64,000 nt of DNA from Veillonellales bacterium (GTDB taxonomy: Bacteria > Bacillota > Negativicutes > JAAYSF01). Of the stretch, positions 37,351 through 46,276 are shown in pieces. Every line of letters starts with the position of its first letter. Position 1 is the first letter of the stretch. The stretch spans positions 1 to 64,000 of the forward strand of contig JBDKTO010000001.1 of NCBI GenBank assembly GCA_039680175.1, in the 5' to 3' direction. The translations under genes and the position numbers were made by a program. The notes under the pieces are model-generated. The model was not told the origin of the DNA. It made no database searches and saw only the letters and a list, made by a program, of their open reading frames with translations.

Positions 37351-37717
37351 AAATTTTTTTGCATTCCTTTGTTTGTAAGTACCACGCAATCCAACCATGG
37401 GTTATCATAACAAACAGGCCAACCCCTATATTGTCAAACAGCGCCATAACAACACCTAACAGGGAAAGCAGGATGGATAAGACAAGTTCGGTAAGGCGTG
37501 CCCAGGATTTAAGACGCAGCAGTCCATAAGCGGGAATTCCGTATAATAAGGCGGCCAGCAGAGAAGTTAGGACGGCATGGTTGTCTTGCTTGCTCCATCC
37601 ATCGTACACGCCAAAGATATTTCCTGCCGCAATCAGACATAAAAACAGGGAAATCATCACTAACCGTGAGGTTAGGTTAGGATGAAGAAAAGATAACCAG
37701 GATGGGAATTTAATCAT
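37331..37717 (-). CDS. Hypothetical membrane protein, about 128 aa
   Basis: Minus strand. Four hydrophobic segments are visible ([66 protein letters not shown]). I chose the start at 37717 because GAAAGGGG lies 10 bp before it; an in-frame ATG at 37738 is the alternative (135 aa). Ends inside the 3' end of the YgiQ gene. No family recognised. It lies alone on this strand. Confidence 0.7.
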   Translation of the reverse strand: MIKFPSWLSFLHPNLTSRLVMISLFLCLIAAGNIFGVYDGWSKQDNHAVLTSLLAALLYGIPAYGLLRLKSWARLTELVLSILLSLLGVVMALFDNIGVGLFVMITHGWIAWYLQTKECKKIFKTAAS

Positions 37718-37809
37718 ATTGTGCAGAACCCCTTTCATATTTATTCCATTTTATCATATTTTAGCAGCCTTTCTTGTTGCACAGCCAAGGAATAGCGAGT
37801 ATAGTATAT

Positions 37810-37838
37810 TTAGTTTACCTAATCTAACTTAATTAGAT
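37810..37838 (+). promoter_or_regulatory. Two inverted-repeat operator-like sites before the binding-protein gene
   Basis: TTAG-TTTAC-CTAA at 37810-37822 is an inverted repeat with 5-bp centre, close in shape to DtxR/MntR-type operators (TTAGGnnnnCCTAA). It abuts ATCTAA-CTTAA-TTAGAT at 37822-37838, which just precedes the AAGGAG ribosome site. A regulator bound here would block translation start or transcription of the binding protein. Confidence 0.5.
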
Positions 37839-37852
37839 AAGGAGCTTGTCAT

Positions 37853-38887
37853 ATGCGGCGTTATTTACCACTGTTGTTAATTGCTTTTTTTGTTCTGATT
37901 ATTGTTTTAGCAGGCAGCTTTTTTTTACCAGGGTATGCGGATCAGCAAAATCCGGATAATGTCCCCCATATCACAGTGTACACTAATTTGCCGGTAGAGC
38001 CGATAGCCGTGCTGACCCAGGAATATGAAAAGGTTCAAAATATCAAAGTCAATGTAGTTTCTTTAGCGGATGATGCGTTACTGGCAAGGTTGAAACTGGA
38101 AGCGGACAACCCTCGGGCCGATATAGTCATTGCCGATCGTTCCTTATTGGAAGCGGCCAGGAAAAGTCACTGCCTTGCACCCAGCGCATCGGAGCAAACA
38201 GATATGATCGCCGAACGATTTAAAAATGCCGACAATTATTGGACCGGTATCTGGTATGATCCTATTGTTTTTGCGGCAAATCAGGATTTTTTAAAAACAC
38301 TGCCCCAATCACCCGCTAAATGGTCCGACTTGGTAAAGGACAATAAATGGCGTATTGGCTTAACTGATTTTTTAGCGGCTGATGCATATGCCAATCTTTT
38401 GTATACGATGGCGGCAGTAAATGGGGAAAACCAGACCTTAGATTATTTCAAAAAAATTCATCCCAAAGTCGTACAATATGCTAAGTTTCTTGCTACCCCG
38501 GTAAGAATGGCAGGTATGGGAGAAGTAGATATTGCCATTGCCGTACAAAGCGAAGCCATTCGCTATTGCAATGACAATTTTCCCATCCAGATTATCTATC
38601 CGGAAGAGGGAACGGCCTATTTACTTACCGGCGCAGGCCTGGTAAAGGGCACTTCTCACGCAACGGATGCCCGGCAGTTTATTGACTGGCTGCTCCAGGA
38701 TGGAGCGCAAGTAACTTTACGGATCAATAAATTTTTCTTTAATCCTACGAATCCGGAAAGTTATTTGGCAAAGGGGATTGCTGCAAAAAATTTAAGATTG
38801 TTTGATACCGAGGTCGAGATAACGAAGGAACAACAACACAGGCTTATGGACCGCTGGGTTCAAACTGTACGTCTCGGTTCGAAATAA
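37853..38887 (+). CDS. Periplasmic solute-binding protein, iron-type
   Basis: 344 residues. N-terminal membrane or signal segment (MRRYLPLLLIAFFVLIIVLAGSFFL), then HITVYTNLPVEPIAVLTQEYEKVQNIKVNVVSLADDALLARLK, ADIVIADRSLLEAA, GIWYDPIVFAAN, KWSDLVKDNKWRIGLTDF and TDARQFIDWLL: the Fe3+/AfuA-PotD-like binding protein fold. No lipobox cysteine is visible. No permease or ATPase gene is adjacent, so it is an orphan component. Two operator-like repeats lie upstream. The substrate (iron or an anion) is inference. Confidence 0.85.
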   Translation: MRRYLPLLLIAFFVLIIVLAGSFFLPGYADQQNPDNVPHITVYTNLPVEPIAVLTQEYEKVQNIKVNVVSLADDALLARLKLEADNPRADIVIADRSLLEAARKSHCLAPSASEQTDMIAERFKNADNYWTGIWYDPIVFAANQDFLKTLPQSPAKWSDLVKDNKWRIGLTDFLAADAYANLLYTMAAVNGENQTLDYFKKIHPKVVQYAKFLATPVRMAGMGEVDIAIAVQSEAIRYCNDNFPIQIIYPEEGTAYLLTGAGLVKGTSHATDARQFIDWLLQDGAQVTLRINKFFFNPTNPESYLAKGIAAKNLRLFDTEVEITKEQQHRLMDRWVQTVRLGSK

Positions 38888-38927
38888 CAAGATTGCTGCA
38901 GCTATTGGGGAATAGGAGGAAGTATTC

Positions 38928-40262
38928 ATGCTAAAAGCCGGGTTTATCAGCCTTGGTTGTGCCAAAAATCTTGTAGATACAGAAGTCATGCTGGGAGCAT
39001 TGGCTGCTGACGATATTCAGCTAACCACTGAGCCGGGAGAAGCGGATATTCTGATTATCAATACTTGTAGCTTTATTGATTCGGCGAAAGAAGAATCAAT
39101 TTCTACCATTTTACAAATGGCAGAATATAAGCAGACTGGGAAATGCCGTGGTATCATTGTAGCCGGTTGTCTGGGACAGCGTTATCAGCAGGAATTGCTG
39201 GATGAAATACCGGAAATTGATGGAATCGTCGGTACCGGGTCCTGGCAGCGAATCGGCGAAGCGGTTGATGCGGTTCTTTCCGGCCGTCGAGTACTATTTA
39301 TTGATGATGTCAATACAATTTATGATGACCAGATGCCCAGAATTACCACTACACCTTTTTATAGTGCCTATATTAAAATTGCCGACGGCTGCAGTAATTG
39401 CTGTTCATATTGTGTGATTCCCCGGATCAGAGGAGAGTTTCGCAGCCGGGGAATTGAATCTGTCATTGCCGAAGCCCGACAGCTTGCAGCACGGGGCATT
39501 AAAGAAATTAATCTGATAGCACAGGATACCACCAGTTATGGCCGTGATTTATATGGTTCACCTCAACTGACGAAACTGTTAAAAGAATTAGTAAAAATTG
39601 ATGGAATTATGTGGATTCGTCTGTTATACTGTTATCCTAGGTATTTTTCCGATGAATTAATCGCTCTTATTGCTAGTGAGCCGAAAATATGCAAGTATGT
39701 CGACCTGCCTTTGCAGCATGCGGACGATGGTATTTTAAAAGCAATGAATCGCCGGGATAGCCGCAGGGACAGCGAGATTTTATTGGCAAAGCTTCGCGAC
39801 GGCATTCCCGATGTGGTTATTCGGACGTCCTTTATTGTAGGCTTTCCCGGTGAAACAGAGGCGCAGTTTGAAGCTTTGCGGCAGTTTATGCTAGAACAAA
39901 AGTTTGAAAGAGCAGGTGTGTTTACCTATTCTCAGGAAGAAAGCACACCGGCGGCTGTTATGCCGGAACAAATCTCTGAGGATGTCAAACAAGAACGATA
40001 TCATTGTTTGATGTCATTGCAATGTAAGATTTCAGAAGAACGGAATCAAAAAATGGAAGGGAAGATTCTAAAGGTAGTTATTGAAGGAGTAGATACGGAG
40101 CAAAGCAATGTTGTTCTTGGTCGTTCCTACCGGGAAGCGCCGGATGTTGATGGACAGATATATATTGAAAATGCCGGGAAATGCCACGTCGGCGATGTGG
40201 TTGACGTACAAATTGTGCAAGGATTTACCTACGATTTATTAGCAGAAAAGTTACCGGAATAG
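38928..40262 (+). CDS. rimO: Ribosomal protein S12 methylthiotransferase RimO
   Basis: 444 residues. N-terminal UPF0004 domain with FISLGCAKNLVDTEVMLG, TCSFID and AGCLGQRY cysteines; radical SAM CxxxCxxC (CSNCCSYCVIPRIRGEFRSRG); and a TRAM domain at the end (GRSYREAPDVDGQIYI). Adds a methylthio group to an Asp of S12. GGAGG precedes ATG. Second MTTase of this family in the window, miaB being the other. Confidence 0.95.
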   Translation: MLKAGFISLGCAKNLVDTEVMLGALAADDIQLTTEPGEADILIINTCSFIDSAKEESISTILQMAEYKQTGKCRGIIVAGCLGQRYQQELLDEIPEIDGIVGTGSWQRIGEAVDAVLSGRRVLFIDDVNTIYDDQMPRITTTPFYSAYIKIADGCSNCCSYCVIPRIRGEFRSRGIESVIAEARQLAARGIKEINLIAQDTTSYGRDLYGSPQLTKLLKELVKIDGIMWIRLLYCYPRYFSDELIALIASEPKICKYVDLPLQHADDGILKAMNRRDSRRDSEILLAKLRDGIPDVVIRTSFIVGFPGETEAQFEALRQFMLEQKFERAGVFTYSQEESTPAAVMPEQISEDVKQERYHCLMSLQCKISEERNQKMEGKILKVVIEGVDTEQSNVVLGRSYREAPDVDGQIYIENAGKCHVGDVVDVQIVQGFTYDLLAEKLPE

Positions 40263-40285
40263 GTATAATTGTAAAGGGTAATTTG

Positions 40286-40324
40286 GAAAATAGTAGTGGC
40301 GCGTGTCCTGCTATTTTCTTTTTC
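40286..40324 (+). terminator. Terminator after rimO
   Basis: AAAATAGTAG/CTGCTATTTT stem (one G-U pair) around an 11-base loop, followed by CTTTTTC. Confidence 0.6.
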
Positions 40325-40393
40325 ATGGCTATGGGAGAGCCTGCGTTAGCGATATGCTGATCCGGCGGGATAAGCAGGGAGGAGGAATTTACT

Positions 40394-41635
40394 ATGATTG
40401 TGGAGTTAATTAGTACCGGAACGGAGCTGCTGCTGGGGGAGATTGTCAATACCGATGCTCCCTATTTAGCGCGACAGCTTAATGGGCTAGGATTTGACGT
40501 TTTATATCAGTCCACTGTTGGCGATAATCGTCAACGAATAACCAAGGTTTTAAAAACGGCCCTGGAGCGATCCGATATTATTATTACTTCAGGCGGTCTA
40601 GGTCCAACACAGGGCGATATTACGAAAGAGGTTACGGCTAAATTACTTAAGCGTGAGCTGAAATTGCATGAAGCTACCGCTGACCGTATACACTGTTTTT
40701 TTGCTGCCAGGCACAATAATATGCCGAACAATAATTTGCGTCAGGCTATGATTCCTGAAGGAGCAATTGTGCTTGATAATGAGCGAGGCACTGCTCCCGG
40801 AGTCGTTTTAGAACAGGGAGATAAAACAGTTATTCATTTGCCGGGGCCGCCCCGGGAATTGGAATGGATGTTTCAGAATCGGGTGGTACCTTATTTGAAA
40901 CAGCGCTTTGGCGGGCAGGGAATTATTTATTCCAGAATATTACATACAACGGGAATAGGTGAATCCCTGCTGGAAGAACAGATTAAAGATTTTATTTTGG
41001 CACAAAATAATCCTACTATTGCATTATTAGCGAGAAAGGGCGAGATCATCATTCGTCTTACGGCCAAGGCGGACAATGAGGCGGCAGCCAAGGTTTTGCT
41101 TGATACCCTGGAAGAAAAAATTCACCGGCGTATTGGCGAATATATTTTTGGCCATGACGAAGAGAGTATGGAAGGTGTTGTTGGAAGTATTCTCGCTGCT
41201 AAGAAACTGACGGTCGCTTGCGCCGAGTCTTGCACAGGCGGGTTAGTAACGAGCCGGTTAACCGATATTCCCGGCAGTTCCCAGTATCTGATCGGTTCTG
41301 TTGTATGCTATAGCAACCGTATAAAGATGGATGAGATTGGCGTACCGGAGAAATTGCTGATTGAATATGGCGCCGTCAGTCAAGAAACAGCTGGTGCGAT
41401 GGCCGACGGTATACGTAAAAATTATCATACCAATATTGGCTTGGGGATAACCGGAATCGCCGGTCCGGACGGGGCCACAGAAAATAAGCCGGTTGGATTG
41501 GTTTATATTGCTATTGAAGGGCCATCCGGTATACAATGTTATCAACATAATTTTACTGGTCAGCGATTGGATATAAAATACCGGGCATCTCAGGCGGCTC
41601 TTGAGGTATTGAGGCGTTATGCAGTACATTTATGA
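40394..41635 (+). CDS. cinA: CinA-family protein (nicotinamide nucleotide amidase/pyrophosphatase)
   Basis: 413 residues. N-terminal MoCF-like domain (ELISTGTELLLGEIVNTDAPYLARQL, SGGLGPTQGDITKEV, NERGTAPGV, LPGPPRE) and C-terminal CinA domain (ACAESCTGGLVTSRLTDIPGSSQYLIGSVVCYSN, GIAGPDG). CinA proteins act in pyridine nucleotide recycling and are linked to competence in Bacillus. Pairing with recA downstream is usual; here a DEAD-box helicase follows instead. AGGGAGGAGG precedes ATG. Confidence 0.93.
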   Translation: MIVELISTGTELLLGEIVNTDAPYLARQLNGLGFDVLYQSTVGDNRQRITKVLKTALERSDIIITSGGLGPTQGDITKEVTAKLLKRELKLHEATADRIHCFFAARHNNMPNNNLRQAMIPEGAIVLDNERGTAPGVVLEQGDKTVIHLPGPPRELEWMFQNRVVPYLKQRFGGQGIIYSRILHTTGIGESLLEEQIKDFILAQNNPTIALLARKGEIIIRLTAKADNEAAAKVLLDTLEEKIHRRIGEYIFGHDEESMEGVVGSILAAKKLTVACAESCTGGLVTSRLTDIPGSSQYLIGSVVCYSNRIKMDEIGVPEKLLIEYGAVSQETAGAMADGIRKNYHTNIGLGITGIAGPDGATENKPVGLVYIAIEGPSGIQCYQHNFTGQRLDIKYRASQAALEVLRRYAVHL

Positions 41636-41666
41636 AATTGAATTATGAATCTAGGAGGATCGATAT

Positions 41667-43244
41667 ATGAAAGAAAGTAATAATTTATTTGGTAGTTTAC
41701 AATTAAGCAAAAAGGTCATTTCGGCGATTACGGATATGGGGTTTGAGGAACCATCGCCGATTCAGAGCCAAACGATTCCAATTGTACTGGCAGGAGCGGA
41801 TGTAATTGGTCAGGCGCAAACCGGTACGGGTAAAACGGCGGCTTTTGGCATACCAATGATGGAACGAGTCACTGACAGCCGGAATATTCAGGCTTTAGTG
41901 CTTACGCCTACCCGGGAATTAGCAATACAAGTTTCCGAAGAATTAGCGAAAATCGGTAAGTATCGGCGGATTAAAGCCCTGCCTATTTATGGCGGACAAG
42001 CAATTGACAGGCAAATCCGTGCTTTAAAATATGGAGTACAAGTGGCGATTGGTACTCCCGGGCGGTTGTTGGATCACATCCGTCGTAATACGATTAAACT
42101 AGATTCTGTTAAAATGCTGGTGTTGGATGAAGCCGATGAAATGCTGGATATGGGTTTTGTTGAAGATATTGAAACTATTTTACAAAACATTCCTAGTGAA
42201 GGACGGCAGACCTTGCTATTTTCTGCTACTATGCCGGCGCCGATAGCGGTTCTGGCTAGAAAGTATATGAATAATCCCCAAATTATAACCGTTAGCAAAG
42301 AGCAGCTTACAGTACCGCAGATTGATCAGTTTTATTATGAAACAAGGGAAAAGCTGGAAGGACTTTGTCGAGTGCTTGATGTGGAAACAACCGGACGGCT
42401 AATCATTTTTTGCCGGACTAAAAAAGGGGTAGATGAGCTTGTGGCATCGCTGCAAGCCAGGGGCTATATGGCTGACGGGCTGCATGGCGACTTGAGTCAG
42501 ACGCAGCGGGATCGGGTTATGAAAAAATTTCGCGACGGCAAATTGGAAATACTGATTGCCACTGATGTTGCCGCCAGAGGGCTGGATATTGATGATATTA
42601 CCCATGTCATTAATTATGATATTCCACAAGACCATGAATCTTATGTCCATCGCATCGGGCGGACCGGACGGGCCGGCAAAAAGGGCGTAGCGATTACATT
42701 TATTGGGCCACGGGAGTATCGGCAGCTGAAGCTTATTGAAAAGTTGGCTAAAACTCGTATCATCAGAAAACAGCTTCCATCTTCCGCCGATATTTTAGAA
42801 CGCCAGCGAGAAGTCATTAAAACCCGTCTTATTCAAACAATCGAGCACGGTGGCTTTGCTGATTACCATCTTATTGCTGCCGATTTGGCATCTGATTATG
42901 ATCCTCTCGACATCGCTGCTGCTGCCTTAAAAATTTCCCAGGAAGGATATAAGGAAAAGATCATTGAAGAAAGGCCTTCCTTTGCCAATAGCGGTGCTGA
43001 ACCGGGAATGGTTCGCCTGTTCATCAACGCTGGGAAAGTGCAAAAAATTCGTCCCGAGGATATTGTACGGACTATTGCCAGCGAAGCGGATATACCAGGA
43101 AATAGCATCGGCGTAATTAATATCTATGATAAATTTACTTTTGTTGAGGTGCCGGAAGAAGTGGCTGAACGGGTAATATCCGTCATGCACAAAAATACGA
43201 TCAAAGGCTATAAAATTAATGTGGAACCGGCTAAAGGCCGATAA
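41667..43244 (+). CDS. DEAD-box RNA helicase (CshA/DeaD type)
   Basis: 525 residues. Q motif F.EPSPIQSQTIP, AQTGTGKTAAFG, PTRELAIQ, GTPGR, DEADEMLDMGF, SATMP, FCRTKKGV, ATDVAARGLDI, HRIGRTGRAG. A C-terminal DbpA-like RNA-binding domain (VRLFINAGKVQKIRPEDIVRTIASEADI..IGVINIYDKFTFVEVPEE, about 430-520) follows. Likely in RNA turnover or ribosome assembly. Placed between cinA and recX, in the slot where recA sits in many Firmicutes. Confidence 0.93.
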   Translation: MKESNNLFGSLQLSKKVISAITDMGFEEPSPIQSQTIPIVLAGADVIGQAQTGTGKTAAFGIPMMERVTDSRNIQALVLTPTRELAIQVSEELAKIGKYRRIKALPIYGGQAIDRQIRALKYGVQVAIGTPGRLLDHIRRNTIKLDSVKMLVLDEADEMLDMGFVEDIETILQNIPSEGRQTLLFSATMPAPIAVLARKYMNNPQIITVSKEQLTVPQIDQFYYETREKLEGLCRVLDVETTGRLIIFCRTKKGVDELVASLQARGYMADGLHGDLSQTQRDRVMKKFRDGKLEILIATDVAARGLDIDDITHVINYDIPQDHESYVHRIGRTGRAGKKGVAITFIGPREYRQLKLIEKLAKTRIIRKQLPSSADILERQREVIKTRLIQTIEHGGFADYHLIAADLASDYDPLDIAAAALKISQEGYKEKIIEERPSFANSGAEPGMVRLFINAGKVQKIRPEDIVRTIASEADIPGNSIGVINIYDKFTFVEVPEEVAERVISVMHKNTIKGYKINVEPAKGR

Positions 43245-43273
43245 AACAGAGGGCTGACTGCCCTCTGTTTTAT
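43241..43273 (+). terminator. Terminator after the helicase gene
   Basis: Perfect ATAAAACAGAGGGC/GCCCTCTGTTTTAT stem with a 5-base loop; it overlaps the stop codon. Confidence 0.8.
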
Positions 43274-43356
43274 CGTTGGATAGAAAGCAGCAGGAACTAT
43301 TGACAATATGAACGAAGGTTCGCTGCAATGTTTTTGAATAAGGAGGGGCGGGCAAG

Positions 43357-43809
43357 ATGTTACAGTTGAATAATTTTGAAACAGCGTGGTCATTATCATT
43401 GCGCATATTAGCCCGGCGATCTTATAGTGAACAGGAAATGCGAACAAAATTAACGGCAAAGGGATATTCTGCTGACGTTACTGATTCGGTTATAAAGGGT
43501 TTGTTGGAGCACGGTTATCTTAATGATTCCGTTCTTTGCCGTATGATTTTTGAGCAATATTGCCGTAGCGGTAAATATGGGTTGCGGAATATTGTTGGCA
43601 AGCTCAAGCAACGGGGATTATCCACTCAGGTAATTTCGGACATTACGGGAGCGTATGATTCAGCAACGGAATGGCAGCGCGCTCTTATTTTAGTGAAAAA
43701 GCGTTTTAAAGTACCCGAAGCAGTTGACAAACGAAAAATTGGGCAGCTATTAATGCAACGCGGTTTTTCTTTTGATACAATTAATAAAGTGTTTGAAGAA
43801 TTTTTCTGA
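43357..43809 (+). CDS. recX: Recombination regulator RecX
   Basis: 150 residues with the RecX helical repeats: AWSLSLRILARRSYSEQEMRTKLTAKGYSADVTDSVIKGLLEHGYLNDSVL, CRSGKYGLRNIVGKLKQRGL, and the last repeat KIGQLLMQRGFSFDTINKVFEE. RecX inhibits or remodels RecA filaments. It is usual to find it near recA; recA is not in this window. AAGGAGGGGC lies before ATG. Confidence 0.88.
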   Translation: MLQLNNFETAWSLSLRILARRSYSEQEMRTKLTAKGYSADVTDSVIKGLLEHGYLNDSVLCRMIFEQYCRSGKYGLRNIVGKLKQRGLSTQVISDITGAYDSATEWQRALILVKKRFKVPEAVDKRKIGQLLMQRGFSFDTINKVFEEFF

Positions 43810-43845
43810 TTTTACAGATAAAACTTTTAATAAATTGTGGTTAAC

Positions 43846-43874
43846 TTGACACTACTTTCAAAAACATTTACAAT
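43846..43874 (+). promoter_or_regulatory. Strong promoter of rny
   Basis: Perfect TTGACA at 43846-43851, TACAAT at 43869-43874, 17-bp spacer. Transcription should begin near 43881, giving a leader of about 150 nt. Confidence 0.8.
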
Positions 43875-43880
43875 TATATT

Positions 43881-43991
43881 GGTCAGTCGTATATGGATAG
43901 CGGTAAATTGCAAAATCTTTTAAGAGAGCCAAATGCTATAGGGGAGCAATTGGTGCTGGTGCTTTTAAAAGCCGAGTTCATGCTCGGCTTT
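43881..43991 (+). promoter_or_regulatory. Structured rny leader with pseudoknot and hairpin potential
   Basis: ATAGC (43897-43901) can pair with GCTAT (43935-43939), and AATTGC (43906-43911) with GCAATT (43946-43951); the crossed pairing makes an H-type pseudoknot with 4-nt and 6-nt crossing loops. A perfect AAAGCCGAG/CTCGGCTTT hairpin (43968-43991) follows, then weak T-rich sequence. The layout looks like an RNA regulatory element or riboswitch plus attenuator. It matches no class that I recognise. Confidence 0.5.
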
Positions 43992-44030
43992 ACCCTTATT
44001 ATCAGCTTATAGTGAAGGAGGTGGAACGTT

Positions 44031-45566
44031 ATCATTGAAATTATTTTAACAGCTATCATTGTAGCAATTTTGGGATTTGGTATAGGCTATTGGGTACGTA
44101 AAAGTACCGCTGAGGCCAAAATTTCATCAGCAGAAGAAGCAGCTAAAAAGATCGTTGACGATGCTGAACGAGCTGGGGAAGCGAAGAAAAAGGAAGCACT
44201 GGTAGAAGCAAAAGAAGAAATTCATAAGCTTCGCAGTGAGTTGGAGCGGGAGACAAAAGAACGTCGTTCCGAGCTTCAGCGGTTAGAACGCCGCTTGATG
44301 CAGAAGGAAGAAAATCTTGATCGGAAAATAGATTCTCTTGAAAAAAAAGAGGATATTTTGAGCCGCAAAGAAGCTGATGTAGACAAAAGTCAGGAAAAGA
44401 TCAATGAACTGCATGCCAAACAACAGGCCGAATTAGAACGCTTGTCAGGATTTACTTCCGAGGAAGCCCGTAATATGTTACTTGCCAGCGCGCAAGAAGA
44501 GATTAAACATGAAACAGCAATCATGATTAAGGAATTGGAACAGCAAGCGAAAGAGGAAGCAGATAAGAAGTCTCGTGAAATTATTTCACTAGCCATTCAG
44601 CGCTGTGCAGCCGATCACGTTGCTGAAACTACCGTATCAGTTGTTGCTTTGCCGAATGATGAAATGAAAGGCCGAATCATTGGCCGTGAAGGTCGCAATA
44701 TTCGTACGCTTGAAACTTTGACCGGCATTGATCTTATTATCGACGATACTCCCGAAGCAGTAATTTTATCCGGATTTGATCCGGTTCGCCGTGAGGTAGC
44801 GAGGATTGCTTTGGAAAAGTTGATTACCGATGGGCGAATTCATCCGGCCAGAATTGAAGAAATGGTCGAGAAAGCGCAGAAGGAAGTCGAGCAAAGAATT
44901 AAGGAAGCCGGTGAGCAGGCTACCTTTGATACTGGAGTTTATGGACTCCATCCGGAGGTAATCAGACTTTTAGGACGATTGAAATTCCGTACAAGTTATG
45001 GCCAAAATGTGTTGAAACATTCGATTGAAGTAGCTCATTTGGCAGGTGTTATGGCCGCCGAACTTGGCGTAGATGTTATGCTGGCAAAACGTTCAGGTTT
45101 GCTCCACGACATTGGCAAGGCAGTTGACCATGAAGTTGAAGGACCGCATGTTACTATTGGCGCTGATTTAGCAAAGAAATACCGCGAATCGGCTGAAGTA
45201 ATTAATGCGATTGCCGCGCATCATGGCGATGAAGAACCTAAAACCGTTCAGGCTGTATTAGTAGCAGCGGCAGATGCAGTATCGGCAGCGCGTCCCGGTG
45301 CTCGCAGAGAAAGTCTCGAAAGCTATCTGAAACGATTGACACGATTAGAAGAGATTGCTGAATCCTTCGAGGGTGTAGATAAATCATTTGCAATTCAGGC
45401 CGGCCGGGAAATTCGGATAATGGTTAAGCCGGATAAAATTGATGATTTAGCATCGGTTCGTCTCGTTCATGATATTGTTAAGAAAATCGAAAGTGAACTG
45501 GAATATCCAGGACAAATTAAAGTTACTGTTATTCGTGAAACTCGTGCAGTTGATTATGCAAAATAA
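44031..45566 (+). CDS. rny: Ribonuclease Y with apparent AUC start
   Basis: 511 residues if started at ATC 44031, the normal RNase Y length. It opens with an N-terminal membrane helix ([21 protein letters not shown]), then a long coiled coil (about 30-180), KH domain ([21 protein letters not shown]) and HD domain ([25 protein letters not shown]). It is the main endoribonuclease of Firmicute mRNA turnover. In this frame the codons from 44016 to 44069 include no ATG, GTG or TTG, with a stop at 44013-44015. AAGGAGGT at 44015-44022 fits ATC at 44031 (9-base spacing) or ATT at 44034. The first canonical start, TTG 44070, would delete most of the membrane anchor and has no ribosome site. Confidence 0.93.
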   Translation: MIEIILTAIIVAILGFGIGYWVRKSTAEAKISSAEEAAKKIVDDAERAGEAKKKEALVEAKEEIHKLRSELERETKERRSELQRLERRLMQKEENLDRKIDSLEKKEDILSRKEADVDKSQEKINELHAKQQAELERLSGFTSEEARNMLLASAQEEIKHETAIMIKELEQQAKEEADKKSREIISLAIQRCAADHVAETTVSVVALPNDEMKGRIIGREGRNIRTLETLTGIDLIIDDTPEAVILSGFDPVRREVARIALEKLITDGRIHPARIEEMVEKAQKEVEQRIKEAGEQATFDTGVYGLHPEVIRLLGRLKFRTSYGQNVLKHSIEVAHLAGVMAAELGVDVMLAKRSGLLHDIGKAVDHEVEGPHVTIGADLAKKYRESAEVINAIAAHHGDEEPKTVQAVLVAAADAVSAARPGARRESLESYLKRLTRLEEIAESFEGVDKSFAIQAGREIRIMVKPDKIDDLASVRLVHDIVKKIESELEYPGQIKVTVIRETRAVDYAK

Positions 45567-45580
45567 TTTATGTTGAAGTT

Positions 45581-45610
45581 AAACGACCTTGTTACAAGGT
45601 CGTTTTCATT
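45581..45610 (+). terminator. rny terminator
   Basis: Perfect AAACGACCTT/AAGGTCGTTT stem with a 5-base loop and a short T-run. Confidence 0.75.
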
Positions 45611-45716
45611 TCCATAAATTTTAAAAAGGATTCATTGATTATCTAGAGAATAAATATTAAATTATAGCTTCTGCTATGTTTTTCTCTATTTTACTTACTA
45701 ACGGATGGTGAACTAC

Positions 45717-46235
45717 ATGGAAAAATATATACAGGATGATGAAGCAATTTCTGACAGCGTCAATCTATTGATTTCAATTTTAGTTCGTTATCCCGAAATT
45801 GGGACGATTCGCTTTGAGCCAAAAAGTAACTTATTAAAATTAACCTTTATGTTTGCCGGGATATTATCGGCAAAAAAAATTGCAGGAATAAAACAATTAA
45901 TTATCGACAGCATTACAGCATACCATATTTTGGGTAAAATCTCAGCCCAAAAATGCGAGGTGAAATTTAGTTCCTATGAACATGTGACGGTACTTGATTT
46001 TTTTCGCGATGTTCACACGTTATCAAAAAATGAAATCGCGCTGGTTATTACTTTACTCCGTGAAAAATGTAAAGAACGGTTGGTTGTTGATTGCAATGAC
46101 TCCATGCTGGAGGAAGATTTAGTGATTCAAGAAGAAGTGATTGAGAGTATGCTTGAGAACATGAAAAGTCAGCGCGAGGCACATAGTCTGATCGGTATTC
46201 GGGAAGATGGACGGGTCTTGGTATTTAACAAATAA
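45717..46235 (+). CDS. Hypothetical protein between rny and ymdB
   Basis: 172 residues, mostly alpha-beta with no membrane helix: SDSVNLLISILVRYPEIGTIRFEPKSNLLKLTFMFAGIL, then an acidic C-terminus (DCNDSMLEEDLVIQEEVIESMLENMKSQREAHSLIGIREDGRVLVFNK). I do not recognise the family. ATG 45717 is chosen over ATG 45705 because GGATGG lies before it. Its placement between two sporulation/RNA-turnover genes suggests a related role, which is inference only. Confidence 0.75.
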   Translation: MEKYIQDDEAISDSVNLLISILVRYPEIGTIRFEPKSNLLKLTFMFAGILSAKKIAGIKQLIIDSITAYHILGKISAQKCEVKFSSYEHVTVLDFFRDVHTLSKNEIALVITLLREKCKERLVVDCNDSMLEEDLVIQEEVIESMLENMKSQREAHSLIGIREDGRVLVFNK

Positions 46236-46276
46236 GAGAAAGTGCTAATTCTTGTATTGCTGGAGGGTTATTCAAG

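Noticed and set aside
37810-37838. Fur box before the binding protein
   Set aside because: There is no GATAAT-type hexamer array; the repeats fit a DtxR/MntR-like pattern better.
43881-43991. yybP-ykoY or ZTP riboswitch for the rny leader
   Set aside because: A GGGGAGC string is present but the surrounding core motifs of those classes are missing.
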